Below, piece by piece: positions 1 through 8,079 of a stretch of 64,000 nt of DNA. Positions within the stretch are counted from its first letter, which is position 1. Every line of letters begins with the position of its first letter. The DNA is from Oricola cellulosilytica (GTDB lineage Bacteria > Pseudomonadota > Alphaproteobacteria > Rhizobiales > Rhizobiaceae). Made by a program: the position numbers and the translations under genes. The notes beneath the pieces are model-generated. The model saw only the letters and a list, made by a program, of their open reading frames with translations. It did not search any database and was not told the origin of the DNA. The stretch covers positions 1 to 64,000 of the forward strand of contig NZ_JAINFK010000003.1 of assembly GCF_019966575.1 (NCBI RefSeq). The letters run 5' to 3'.

Positions 1-78
1 GAGATCCGCAAACACACGGTAGTTGCCCGCATCCCTCAAACCGCCAAGACGATCCGCGAAAAACTGTTCGTAATCCAT
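1..78 (-). CDS. hemA: 5-aminolevulinate synthase, N-terminal end (partial)
   Basis: Only the first 26 codons are in the window; the gene runs off the left edge. Translation from the ATG at 78 begins MDYEQFFADRLGGLRDAGNY and continues with RVFADL. This matches the start of alphaproteobacterial 5-aminolevulinate synthase (the 'MDY..F...L..L...RYRVFADLER' pattern), the PLP enzyme that condenses glycine and succinyl-CoA in the first step of haem synthesis. An AGGAAAAA ribosome-binding site lies about 8 nt upstream of the ATG. It is transcribed leftward, as is the operon on its right, but is separated from that operon by 191 nt. The assignment rests on the short N-terminus only. Confidence 0.72.
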   Translation of the reverse strand, partial: MDYEQFFADRLGGLRDAGNYRVFADL

Positions 79-269
79 AGCGTTTTTCCTATGTATGGCA
101 CGACCATGCGACAGCGGCTGCGCCCCGTCAACCCAATCGGCCGACACAATTGCGTGCATGCCGCCAAGCGACGTTACCAAGCATATGACTCATTTTGGGA
201 GCGAGCACGTCCAACGAGCTGAAAATTCTGCTGAGCAGCAAGCGGCACATACGCGTAGAAGTATCTCCT

Positions 270-1880
270 CTAACCCCTGGGCTCGTAATCGAAACGGCTG
301 AACCGTGCCTCAGCGCCCTGCCCCGTCAGGTCAAATGCAATCATTCCAACGAAAGCACCGGTGAAGGACGCATGTTCTCCGCGTCCCCCCTCATCGGAGA
401 TAACAGAGGCGTCTAGCGCTGGACCGACCTCCTTCCAGGCCCCCCCGCTCTGCCGCCAGGAGAATTGTTGTGAGGCGTGATTAACCTCGACCCGCATCTC
501 GACAGGTGCATCCGAAACCCTCACTGGCGCGTCGAGCGCCATTGTGAGTTTCCCATCCGGCCAGTCTCCGTTGCACGAGACAATAGAGAGGACGCGGCCG
601 GCATCCGGATCATGCGTGAGCAAAAGCGCGTGAAATTTGTAGCGATTGTAGTAGGTCGTCAGCCCAGCCGCCTGTTGATAGGTCACAGGATCAAAGCTGA
701 CCATGGTCTCGGCGACATAGGCCAGGTGCTCCTGGCGCCGTGCGACGAGCGCCTGCTCAAACCAGCTTCCGATGCTCTCGCGTCCGATCAGAGTGAGTGA
801 GCCATCGCCAAGGCGAAAAATCCGGTCCTTTTCCGGGGTCCGCAGCCATTGGAACTCAGGTGGGAGCGCATCACCATCAAAAGTCCGTCGCACTGACCGC
901 GGCGAGTCAGGCTCGACATCGGTCGGCGAAGGGACCTCGACGCGCGGCAAGAGCCCGCCTTGTTCCAGATAGAGCCAGTCGTCGTCATGCCAAACGCAGC
1001 GCTCGATCCCAGTTTCGCGACCAAGAGGACAAAAGCGACCGCTTTTCCCGGGACCGGAAATCGGTCGTCCCATCAGGAACGTGTGATAGGTCTCGCCATC
1101 GGGGGTTTCCACATATTGCCCATGGCCGGCCCTCTGGATGGGATGACGCGGCGCAGCGGCGGAGGAGATCAGATGCTTCTGCGGATGATCTTCATATGGG
1201 CCGGTGATTGAGCGTGAGCGGGCCATCGTCACGGCATGCCGGTAGCCGGTGCCGCCCTCCGCGGTGGTCAGGTAATACCAGCCATTTCGCTTGAAAATAT
1301 GCGGAGCCTCGGTGAGCCCTCGCGCGGTCCCGGGATAAATATTGATGGCCGGCCCACTCAGGCCCTCAATCTCGTTCCATTGCTGCAGAAGAATTCCGTC
1401 AAACGACGCATGCTCCGGATTGCCACCGGTCCCCGGACCGCGGTGGTTCCATTGCATGTTCATAAACCATTTCCTGCCGTCGTCGTCGTGAAAGAGTGAC
1501 GGGTCGAATCCGGAAGAGTTCACGTAGATCCGATCGGTCCACTCGCCGTCGACGGCGTCGGACGTCGTGACGTAGTTATGGGAGTCCTTGAAATTTCCGT
1601 CGAGACGCTTGACGTCCGTATAAACTAGCCAGAACCGGCCATGGGCGTAGGAAAGGCATGGCGCCCAGATGCCGCAGCTATCCGGATTTCCGCGCATGTC
1701 CAGCAGCGCCGCCCGGTTCAATGGCCGCGAGGCCAGTCTCCAGTTCACCAGATCCCGGGATTGGTGGATCTGCACCCCCGGATACCACTCGAATGTAGAG
1801 GTCGCGATGTAGTAGTCCTCTCCCACCCGGCAGATCGACGGATCCGGATTGAAGCCGGGCAGAACGGGATTTCGTATCAT
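270..1880 (-). CDS. Glycoside hydrolase family 43 (beta-xylosidase / arabinofuranosidase-like)
   Basis: A 536-residue GH43 enzyme expected to release xylose or arabinose from xylo-oligosaccharides. The five-bladed propeller starts with NPDPSICR (Asp13, catalytic base), followed by SGFDPSLF (Asp126, pKa modulator) and GLTEAPHIF (Glu191, general acid). These spacings are the ones seen in bacterial beta-xylosidases. The C-terminal ~200 residues look like the beta-sandwich (GH43_C2) domain of GH43 xylosidases. No signal peptide is visible, so it should act in the cytoplasm on imported oligosaccharides. The ATG at 1880 is chosen because it overlaps the stop of the upstream aldo-keto reductase gene (ATGA) and starts right at the conserved fold; 14 extra codons upstream are possible. 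It is the last gene of the sugar operon. Confidence 0.88.
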   Translation of the reverse strand: MIRNPVLPGFNPDPSICRVGEDYYIATSTFEWYPGVQIHQSRDLVNWRLASRPLNRAALLDMRGNPDSCGIWAPCLSYAHGRFWLVYTDVKRLDGNFKDSHNYVTTSDAVDGEWTDRIYVNSSGFDPSLFHDDDGRKWFMNMQWNHRGPGTGGNPEHASFDGILLQQWNEIEGLSGPAINIYPGTARGLTEAPHIFKRNGWYYLTTAEGGTGYRHAVTMARSRSITGPYEDHPQKHLISSAAAPRHPIQRAGHGQYVETPDGETYHTFLMGRPISGPGKSGRFCPLGRETGIERCVWHDDDWLYLEQGGLLPRVEVPSPTDVEPDSPRSVRRTFDGDALPPEFQWLRTPEKDRIFRLGDGSLTLIGRESIGSWFEQALVARRQEHLAYVAETMVSFDPVTYQQAAGLTTYYNRYKFHALLLTHDPDAGRVLSIVSCNGDWPDGKLTMALDAPVRVSDAPVEMRVEVNHASQQFSWRQSGGAWKEVGPALDASVISDEGGRGEHASFTGAFVGMIAFDLTGQGAEARFSRFDYEPRG

Positions 1881-2935
1881 CGCTCGGCGGCGCCTTCCTG
1901 CGTCTCCGACGACTTCGCCCACAGGTTGATGCTCTCGTCCTGAGCGTATTTGTCAATTTCCGCAAGCTCGTCGGCGGTAAACTCCAGATTGGCGACCGCC
2001 CCGGCGCAGTCGATGACCTGCGACGGCTTTGATGCACCGATCAGCGCGCTGGTGATCCCGCCGGCGCGCAGCACCCATGCGAGCGCCATCTGGGCGAGCG
2101 TCTGACCGCGTCGCTCGGCGATTTCGTTCAGCTTGCGGATGCACTCGATAGTCTGATCGGTGAGGAAATCCGGATTAAGCGATTTGTCCTGCGCCGCGCG
2201 GCTGTCCTTGGGGACGCCGCCGAGATATTTCTTCGTTAGCATGCCCTGCGCAAGCGGCGTGAATGCGATCGAGCCGACCCCGAGTTCGGTCAACGTGTCC
2301 TTCAACCCGTCCCGCTCGACCCACCGATTGAGCATGTTGTAGGATGGCTGATGAATCAGGCAGGGCGTTCCGAGATCGCTGAGGATCTTCACAGCTTCTC
2401 GGGTGCGCTCGGAATTGTAGGAGGATATCCCCGCGTAGAGCGCCTTGCCGGAACGCACGATTTGGTCCAGCGCCCCCATGGTCTCCTCTAGCGGCGTTTC
2501 CGGGTCGAAGCGGTGCGAGTAAAAGATATCGACATAATCGAGGCCCAAACGCTTCAGCGACTGGTCGCAGGATGAAATCAGGTATTTGCGGCTTCCCCAC
2601 TCGCCATACGGCCCAGGCCACATTTCATATCCGGCCTTCGTCGAGATAACGAGTTCGTCGCGATAGCCGCGGAGATCGGTTCGCAAGATTTCACCGAACG
2701 CCTCTTCTGCGCTACCCGGCGGCGGGCCGTAATTGTTGGCGAGGTCGAAATGGGTAATCCCGTGGTCGAACGCTGTGCGGCAAAGCGACCGCTTCAGATC
2801 ATGGGGCGTGTCGCCGCCGAAATTGTGCCACAGCCCGAGCGAAACGGCTGGCAGATCGAGACCTGACCGCCCACAGCGGCGGTAGACCATTTTCTCGTAG
2901 CGATCCTCTGCGGGAACGTAGGTCAATTCTCTCAT
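1877..2935 (-). CDS. Aldo/keto reductase, YghZ / L-glyceraldehyde-3-phosphate reductase type
   Basis: A 352-residue NADPH-dependent aldo-keto reductase of the YghZ/MgrA (AKR14-like) group, recognised by SGL.LPA.SLGLWHNFG and the ANNYGPPPGSAEEAFG block. The tetrad is intact: Asp64, Tyr69, Lys100 and His141. Family members reduce small aldehydes such as L-glyceraldehyde 3-phosphate or methylglyoxal. Here it probably reduces or oxidises a sugar intermediate of the operon; the substrate is unknown. The ATG at 2935 gives the N-terminus expected from E. coli YghZ, but the purine-rich AAAAGGAG touches the ATG with no spacer, which is odd. The stop overlaps the start of the GH43 gene by 4 nt. Confidence 0.85.
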   Translation of the reverse strand: MRELTYVPAEDRYEKMVYRRCGRSGLDLPAVSLGLWHNFGGDTPHDLKRSLCRTAFDHGITHFDLANNYGPPPGSAEEAFGEILRTDLRGYRDELVISTKAGYEMWPGPYGEWGSRKYLISSCDQSLKRLGLDYVDIFYSHRFDPETPLEETMGALDQIVRSGKALYAGISSYNSERTREAVKILSDLGTPCLIHQPSYNMLNRWVERDGLKDTLTELGVGSIAFTPLAQGMLTKKYLGGVPKDSRAAQDKSLNPDFLTDQTIECIRKLNEIAERRGQTLAQMALAWVLRAGGITSALIGASKPSQVIDCAGAVANLEFTADELAEIDKYAQDESINLWAKSSETQEGAAER

Positions 2936-2973
2936 CTCCTTTTCAGTCAGCTGCCACCGGACGGCACAAGGCT

Positions 2974-4104
2974 TTAGCCCATGAGTTGACGCGCCTCCTC
3001 GGGACCGAGGGCCGCCGGGCGCTCGCAACTCGTGGTCATGTCCACGAATGAGCCGGTGTCGCCCGATTTGAGGATGGCCGTCATCACGTCAACCGCGTGC
3101 AGCGCCAAGTCAAGGGAGCACCGGTGTTCGCGTCCCTCGACAATCGCCTGCGCCATGTCGGCAAGTCCGGCCGTGCGATAGTTTGCCAGAGGACCGTTGG
3201 CATGCTCCTGGTTGGCGATGCCGAAGGGGTGGCTCCACGCCTCGAGTGGCTTGATCAGGCCGTCTCGCCCCGCCGACTCAACGGTTCCGCCGAAGAAGTT
3301 TGGATCCGGGACGAACATCGAACCTTCCGTCCCGTAGAGTTCCATGCTCGCATGCCGATGGACCCAGACGTCCCAACTCGCCGAAAGGGTGATGGTGGCA
3401 CCGTCGGCAAAATCGAGAAGCGCGTGAATGTTGGTCGGTGTCTTCACGGGTATCTGCTCACCCTTTCGCGGCTCCGACAGAATGGTCCGCGTCGTCGTAG
3501 CCGAAGTCGCGAGCGAGGCGACCCGCTTCACGGGTCCGAGCAGTTGGATAAGATTGGTAATGTAATAGGGTCCGATATCGAGGATCGGGCCGGCACCCGG
3601 CAGGAAGAAGAAATCCGGATTTGGATGCCAATGCTCCATGCCGTGCGACATGACGTGACACGTGCCTGCAATCACCTTGCCGATCAATCCCTCGTCGATC
3701 CTGGCGCGCGCAAGCTGGTGGGCGCCGCCGAGGAAGGTGTCAGGCGCCGAGCCGACCCGCAAATTTTTAACACCGGCCAGCGCCCGCAATTCCTCGCCTT
3801 CTTCGAGCGTCAGAACCAGCGGCTTTTCCGAGTATGCATGCTTTCCCGCCTCAAGGATCGACTTCGTGACGGCGAAATGCGCGTCGGGAATGGTGAGGTT
3901 CACCACCACATCGATCTTGTCTGACGCGAGCATGTCCTGGACGGTCATCGTCTCGACGCCAAATTCCTTTGCCCGAACTTTCGCTGCCTCCATAGACATG
4001 TCCGCGACGGCCCGTATCTCCAAGGCTTTGAAAAGCGGCGCCAAGCGGAGATAAGACGTAGAGATATTGCCGCATCCGATGATTCCGACACCAAGTTTTT
4101 TCAT
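2974..4104 (-). CDS. Gfo/Idh/MocA family oxidoreductase
   Basis: A 376-residue NAD(P)-dependent dehydrogenase. The Rossmann motif GIIGCGNIS is at residues 7-15 and the YSEKPLV catalytic-lysine motif of the Gfo/Idh/MocA family near residue 100. The C-terminal half has the alpha/beta substrate domain (HALLDFADGATITLSASWD, a typical beta-strand of the sheet). Such enzymes oxidise or epimerise sugars, inositols or aldonic acids. Next to a TIM-barrel isomerase and an ABC transporter it is most likely the oxidation step for the imported sugar. The start at 4104 places the Rossmann fold immediately at the N-terminus; the longer upstream reading has no family similarity. There are 11 nt to the isomerase gene upstream. 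Confidence 0.88.
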   Translation of the reverse strand: MKKLGVGIIGCGNISTSYLRLAPLFKALEIRAVADMSMEAAKVRAKEFGVETMTVQDMLASDKIDVVVNLTIPDAHFAVTKSILEAGKHAYSEKPLVLTLEEGEELRALAGVKNLRVGSAPDTFLGGAHQLARARIDEGLIGKVIAGTCHVMSHGMEHWHPNPDFFFLPGAGPILDIGPYYITNLIQLLGPVKRVASLATSATTTRTILSEPRKGEQIPVKTPTNIHALLDFADGATITLSASWDVWVHRHASMELYGTEGSMFVPDPNFFGGTVESAGRDGLIKPLEAWSHPFGIANQEHANGPLANYRTAGLADMAQAIVEGREHRCSLDLALHAVDVMTAILKSGDTGSFVDMTTSCERPAALGPEEARQLMG

Positions 4105-4115
4105 TTTCGTTACCC

Positions 4116-4871
4116 TTAAAGCTTGCGTGCCGTTTCGATGGATCGGCGCGCGAAACGCTCGTGATCGCTCGGATTGTCGTGTTCCATGATGAAGTAGCGC
4201 GCCTTCGTCTTGCGCAAAGCGGCCATGATCGCCGGCCAGTCCATCACGCCGTGACCTACATCGGCCCAGCCATCCTCGTCGGCGCATTCGCCTTCAGGTG
4301 CGATGTCCTTGAGATGCGCCGCGACGATCCGGTCGCCATATTTCGCGACTGCGGTAAGCGGGTCGCCGCCGCCCTTCTGCACCCAGGCGATGTCGAGTTC
4401 CACCACCAGATCCGGCGCGGCGGCGAGGATCAGGTCCTGTGGTAAATCGCCCTGCCCCGTCGGCCGGAATTCGAAATCGTGGTTGTGCCACCCGAAGTTC
4501 AATCCGGCATCCCGGATCGGAGCGCCCGCCGCGTGCAGGCGCTTGCCGAATGCCTTCCAGCCCTCGCTGTCCGCAGGGCGTTGGTCGGCCATCAGGAAGG
4601 GAACGAAGACGTTCGTAATGCCAAGCGCCTTGGCGATCGCCAAACCGCGCGAGGGATCACCCTCGATCAGGTCGAGGCCGAAATGACCGGTCGGCATGGT
4701 CAGACCGGTCGCCGCGAGGTTGGCCTCCAGTTCATTGACGGCAGCCTCGTCATTGAAAAGCGCTCCGTAGCCCTCGACCTGTTTGTAGCCGTTGCGGGCG
4801 ACCATTTTCAGTGTGTCGGCAAGCGGCGGGAAATTGCGGGAGCTATAAAGCTGATAGGAAAAATCGGTCAT
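4116..4871 (-). CDS. Sugar phosphate isomerase/epimerase (AP endonuclease family 2 TIM barrel)
   Basis: A 251-residue xylose-isomerase-like TIM-barrel protein. It starts TDFSYQLYSSRNF, and it carries VELDIAWVQKGG, AAHLKDIAP and the C-terminal FIMEHDNPSD strand. These hold the Glu/Asp/His metal ligands of this superfamily, which includes inosose dehydratases, ketose epimerases and xylose isomerase-like enzymes. Partner of the adjacent Gfo/Idh/MocA dehydrogenase, a very common pairing. A good GGAGGA site lies 8 nt before the ATG at 4871. The 184 nt between this gene and the upstream ABC ATPase gene (4872-5055) hold no convincing gene, only a small GGCTC/GAGCC hairpin at 4891-4904 next to the ribosome-binding site. 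Confidence 0.84.
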   Translation of the reverse strand: MTDFSYQLYSSRNFPPLADTLKMVARNGYKQVEGYGALFNDEAAVNELEANLAATGLTMPTGHFGLDLIEGDPSRGLAIAKALGITNVFVPFLMADQRPADSEGWKAFGKRLHAAGAPIRDAGLNFGWHNHDFEFRPTGQGDLPQDLILAAAPDLVVELDIAWVQKGGGDPLTAVAKYGDRIVAAHLKDIAPEGECADEDGWADVGHGVMDWPAIMAALRKTKARYFIMEHDNPSDHERFARRSIETARKL

Positions 4872-5055
4872 TGATCATATCCTCCAATGCGGCTCGGCGG
4901 AGCCATGTGACGCGCTCGGAAACAAGAAGGCGCAGCGGGTCGAACAGCCCGAGATCGGTGATGTCCCAGCCGGTGGTCGCGGATGAGGTGGGCGACGGAC
5001 GAACGTTTCATAATGGGCCGTACAGGACCCGAAACATTCAGCATTTGTGTTCGTC

Positions 5056-6147
5056 TCACATCCTGATTTCGGACTTGGCGTCGAACAGCGACGCCATGGG
5101 GATGTTGAAACACACATGCACCGTGTCACCGCGCCTGAATCGCCTCGATGACTCTACGCGAGCAGACAATGTTTGATCACCAAGCGATATCCAGACCAAG
5201 CTGTCCGCGCCCATCGGCTCCTCCAGATCGACCGTCGCCGGAAAGGAGACCGCCCCGTTCGCGCCCGCTTCCCGGTTGATCTCGACATGCTCCGGCCGAA
5301 CGCCGAGCAGCGCGTCTGGTGCTTCCACGATGGCAGTATCCGGCTCGTAGCCATCGAGCGCAATCTCATGGCCCCCGGCTCGGAACGCATGGCCGTGACC
5401 AGATTTCACGACCGCGCCGGCAAGAAAGTTCATAGCAGGCGACCCGATGAAGCCGGCGACGAACAGATTGCGCGGACGGTTGTAGATCGTCAGCGGCTCA
5501 TCGAGTTGCTGAATGACCCCCCCTTTCATTACGGCAATCCGGTCGGCAAGCGTCAGCGCCTCGATCTGGTCGTGCGTCACATAGATCATCGTGTTGTCGA
5601 GCTTCTGGTGCAGCCGCTTGATTTCGACGCGTAGTTCCGACCGCAGCTTCGCATCGAGGTTCGACAGCGGCTCGTCAAAGAGAAACACGTCGACATCGCG
5701 AACCAGCGCCCGCCCGATGGCGACGCGCTGGCGCTGACCGCCGGAAAGCTGCGCCGGCTTCCGGTTGAGAAGAGGCTCGATCTGCAGGATTTTCGAGGCC
5801 CGGTCGATCCGCGCCCTGATATCGTCGCCCGGCAGCCGCTGGTTTTTCAGTCCGAAGCTTAGATTTCCCTCCACTGTCATCTGCGGATAGAGAGCGTAGG
5901 ACTGGAACACCATTCCGATGCCGCGGTCCTTTGGCTGCTCCCACGTGACGTTGCGATCCTTGATGAAGATCTGGCCATCGCTGACATCAAGCAGCCCGGC
6001 GATGCAGTTGAGCAAGGTCGATTTACCGCAGCCGGAAGGTCCGAGCAGGACAAGAAACTCCCCTTCCCTCACATCGAGATTCAGTTTCTCCAGAACATGA
6101 ACGGCTCCGAAACTGAGACTCACATCGCGGATCGAAACGCTTTCCAT
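5056..6147 (-). CDS. Sugar ABC transporter ATP-binding protein (MalK/UgpC type)
   Basis: A 363-residue ATPase of the CUT1 (MalK/UgpC/MsmK) class. It has Walker A GPSGCGKST at residues 36-44, signature LSGGQRQRVA, Walker B DVFLFDEPLSNLDA and switch histidine in MIYVTHDQ. The C-terminal ~120 residues form the TOBE/OB regulatory domain (GVRPEHVEI). It energises the two permeases encoded just upstream. An ATG at 6147 is preferred; a TTG at 6153 would add two residues and sits better behind an AAAAGG sequence. No separate promoter is visible; it follows the MalG-like gene by 6 nt. Confidence 0.93.
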   Translation of the reverse strand: MESVSIRDVSLSFGAVHVLEKLNLDVREGEFLVLLGPSGCGKSTLLNCIAGLLDVSDGQIFIKDRNVTWEQPKDRGIGMVFQSYALYPQMTVEGNLSFGLKNQRLPGDDIRARIDRASKILQIEPLLNRKPAQLSGGQRQRVAIGRALVRDVDVFLFDEPLSNLDAKLRSELRVEIKRLHQKLDNTMIYVTHDQIEALTLADRIAVMKGGVIQQLDEPLTIYNRPRNLFVAGFIGSPAMNFLAGAVVKSGHGHAFRAGGHEIALDGYEPDTAIVEAPDALLGVRPEHVEINREAGANGAVSFPATVDLEEPMGADSLVWISLGDQTLSARVESSRRFRRGDTVHVCFNIPMASLFDAKSEIRM

Positions 6148-6153
6148 GGACAA

Positions 6154-7098
6154 TCAACCTTTTACAGCGCCGGCGGCAATACCGCGCACGAACAGCTTTC
6201 CTGAGATGAAGTAGATCACGAGCGGAACAACGCCTGTCAGCAGCGTCGCGGCCATGTTGACGTTGTATTCTTTAACGCCCTGCACGGAATTGACGATATT
6301 GTTGAGCTGAACCGTCATCGGGTAGGTGTCCGGCTTCGTATAGATCACCCCGAACAGGAAGTCGTTCCAGATGCCGGTTACCTGCAGGATCATGGCGACG
6401 ACGAAAATCGGCAGGCTCATCGGCAGCATGATTCGGAAATAGATACTCCAGAAGCCGGCGCCGTCGACACGCGCCGCCTTGAAGAGTTCCTCCGGCAGGG
6501 ACGTGAAGTAATTGCGGAACAGCAGCGTCAAAATCGGCATTCCGAAGATCGTGTGAACGAGGACGAGACCCCACAGCGAGCCGTAAAGGCCCATCTCACG
6601 CAGGATGATCACGATCGGATAGAGCATCACCTGATAGGGGATGAATGCCCCGAAGATAAGGATCGTAAAGAACACGTCCGCGCCTCTGAAACGCCAGTTC
6701 GCAAGCGCATAGCCGTTCACGGACGCCACGGCGATCGATAGCACAACAGACGGGATCGTAATCCGCACGGAATTCCAGAAACCTCTCGAAAGCCCGTCGC
6801 AATTGAGTCCTGTGCAGGCTTCAGCCCAGGCCTTCACCCAAGGCTGGAAGGTGATCTCGACCGGCGGCGAGAAGATGTTACCGAGACGGATTTCCGGCAT
6901 GCCCTTCAGTGAGGTGACGAGCATGACGTACAGCGGCACAAGATAGTAAATCGCGACCACCAGTAGAGTACCGTAGATGAAGATGTTGCGGCGAGAAATC
7001 CGCTTGCGCGGCCGCGGTCCTCTCGGGCCACCGTCGATTCGATCCTTGACCGCATCCAGGCTTGCGGCGGCGATATTGAGAGAACCGGGATTAGACAC
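6154..7098 (-). CDS. Carbohydrate ABC transporter permease (MalG type)
   Basis: A 314-residue inner-membrane subunit of a CUT1 sugar importer. About 45 polar N-terminal residues are followed by six predicted hydrophobic segments; the first is IFIYGTLLVVAIYYLVPLYV. The EAA loop that contacts the ATPase is at EELFKAARVDGAGFWSIYFR, followed by LPMSLP. It ends with the KGxxxGAVKG-like tail typical of MalG homologues. It overlaps the upstream MalF-like gene by 8 nt, indicating translational coupling. Confidence 0.92.
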   Translation of the reverse strand: MSNPGSLNIAAASLDAVKDRIDGGPRGPRPRKRISRRNIFIYGTLLVVAIYYLVPLYVMLVTSLKGMPEIRLGNIFSPPVEITFQPWVKAWAEACTGLNCDGLSRGFWNSVRITIPSVVLSIAVASVNGYALANWRFRGADVFFTILIFGAFIPYQVMLYPIVIILREMGLYGSLWGLVLVHTIFGMPILTLLFRNYFTSLPEELFKAARVDGAGFWSIYFRIMLPMSLPIFVVAMILQVTGIWNDFLFGVIYTKPDTYPMTVQLNNIVNSVQGVKEYNVNMAATLLTGVVPLVIYFISGKLFVRGIAAGAVKG

Positions 7099-7984
7099 GG
7101 CGTTTACCCCCGAACTCGAGATAGGCCCAAGGGATCAAGACGATCAGCACCGTCAACAGCATCATTGTCGAACCGGCGAAACCCTGGGCCAGATTCTGCC
7201 CGAGAAACATCTTGTCGTAGACATATTTTGCGGGCACTTCGGAAGCGATGCCGGGGCCGCCGCTGGTTTGGGCGACAACCAGGTCGTAAACGCGGACGAT
7301 CCCGGAGGCGATCAGCACAAGGGTAGTGATGAAGACCGGCCGCATCATCGGAATGATGATGAAGAGATAGGTTTTCCAGATCGGAATGCCGTCGACTCGC
7401 GCCGCCTTCCAGACATCCTCGTCAATGCCGCGGAGTCCGGCCAGCATGAGGCACATGATCAGGCCCGTACCCTGCCAGAGGCCGGCGATCAGAATGCCGT
7501 AGATCACGATGTCCGCAGTGTAGAGCGGATCGAATGTGAAACTCTCCCAACCCAGGTCCCGTATGACACTCTGAACACCGAAATCGGGATTGAGTATCCA
7601 TTGCCAGACGAGGCCGGTCACGATGAAACTGAGGGCGAAGGGATAAAGGAAAATCGTTCGGAAGGTGTTTTCGAAACGAATTTTCTGATCGAGCAACGCT
7701 GCCAGCACAAACCCGATGACCAGTGAGAAGACCAGCGAGAAAACGCCGTAGATCATCAGATTTTCGATCGAGATGATCCACCGGCTGGTATTCCAAAGCC
7801 GATCGTACTGGTCCAGCCCGACCCAGCGCAGGCGCGGCAGCAGCTTGGAGTCGGTGAACGAGTAGACGACCGTCCAGATCGTGCCGCCCGCGAAGATCAC
7901 AACAGCGGTGAAGATCATGGGAATCGCAGCGATCTTTGCGTTCAGGTTACGGAAAAGCTGCAATGGACGCCCATCACGCGCCAT
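7091..7984 (-). CDS. Sugar ABC transporter permease (MalF type)
   Basis: A 297-residue integral membrane permease with six hydrophobic segments (for example IPMIFTAVVIFAGGTIW near the N-terminus). Its EAA motif, EDVWKAARVDGIPIWKTYLF, is followed by IIIPMMRP. It forms the heterodimeric pore with the MalG-type subunit. Two in-frame ATGs are 6 nt apart; the one at 7984 is preferred because GAGGGG then lies 6 nt upstream, whereas it would abut the ATG at 7990. It is separated from the binding-protein gene by 95 nt containing a strong stem-loop. Confidence 0.92.
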   Translation of the reverse strand: MARDGRPLQLFRNLNAKIAAIPMIFTAVVIFAGGTIWTVVYSFTDSKLLPRLRWVGLDQYDRLWNTSRWIISIENLMIYGVFSLVFSLVIGFVLAALLDQKIRFENTFRTIFLYPFALSFIVTGLVWQWILNPDFGVQSVIRDLGWESFTFDPLYTADIVIYGILIAGLWQGTGLIMCLMLAGLRGIDEDVWKAARVDGIPIWKTYLFIIIPMMRPVFITTLVLIASGIVRVYDLVVAQTSGGPGIASEVPAKYVYDKMFLGQNLAQGFAGSTMMLLTVLIVLIPWAYLEFGGKRRV

Positions 7985-8028
7985 GAACATCCCCTCTGCC
8001 GATTTGGGTCCAGTTTCACTGTCGGAGG

Positions 8029-8060
8029 GCCGCCGGGCCGGAGCATTCCGGCACGGCGGC
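8029..8060 (-). promoter_or_regulatory. Intergenic stem-loop between binding-protein and permease genes
   Basis: Two 14-nt arms (8029-8042 and 8047-8060) pair with a single mismatch around a 4-nt loop. There is no T-run after it on the minus strand, so it is not a full intrinsic terminator. Hairpins here in ABC sugar operons commonly protect the upstream binding-protein mRNA and reduce expression of the membrane genes; that role is inferred. Confidence 0.65.
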
Positions 8061-8079
8061 AGAAATCAAGGGCCGAAGA

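Noticed and set aside
79-269. Possible short genes between hemA and the GH43 gene
   Set aside because: The readings here are short, overlap the GH43 gene or lack a ribosome-binding site and any family similarity.
4868-5113. Small ORF on the minus strand between the ABC ATPase gene and the isomerase gene
   Set aside because: It overlaps the end of the ATPase gene, is Arg/Pro-rich as expected of an off-frame reading, and has no recognisable fold.
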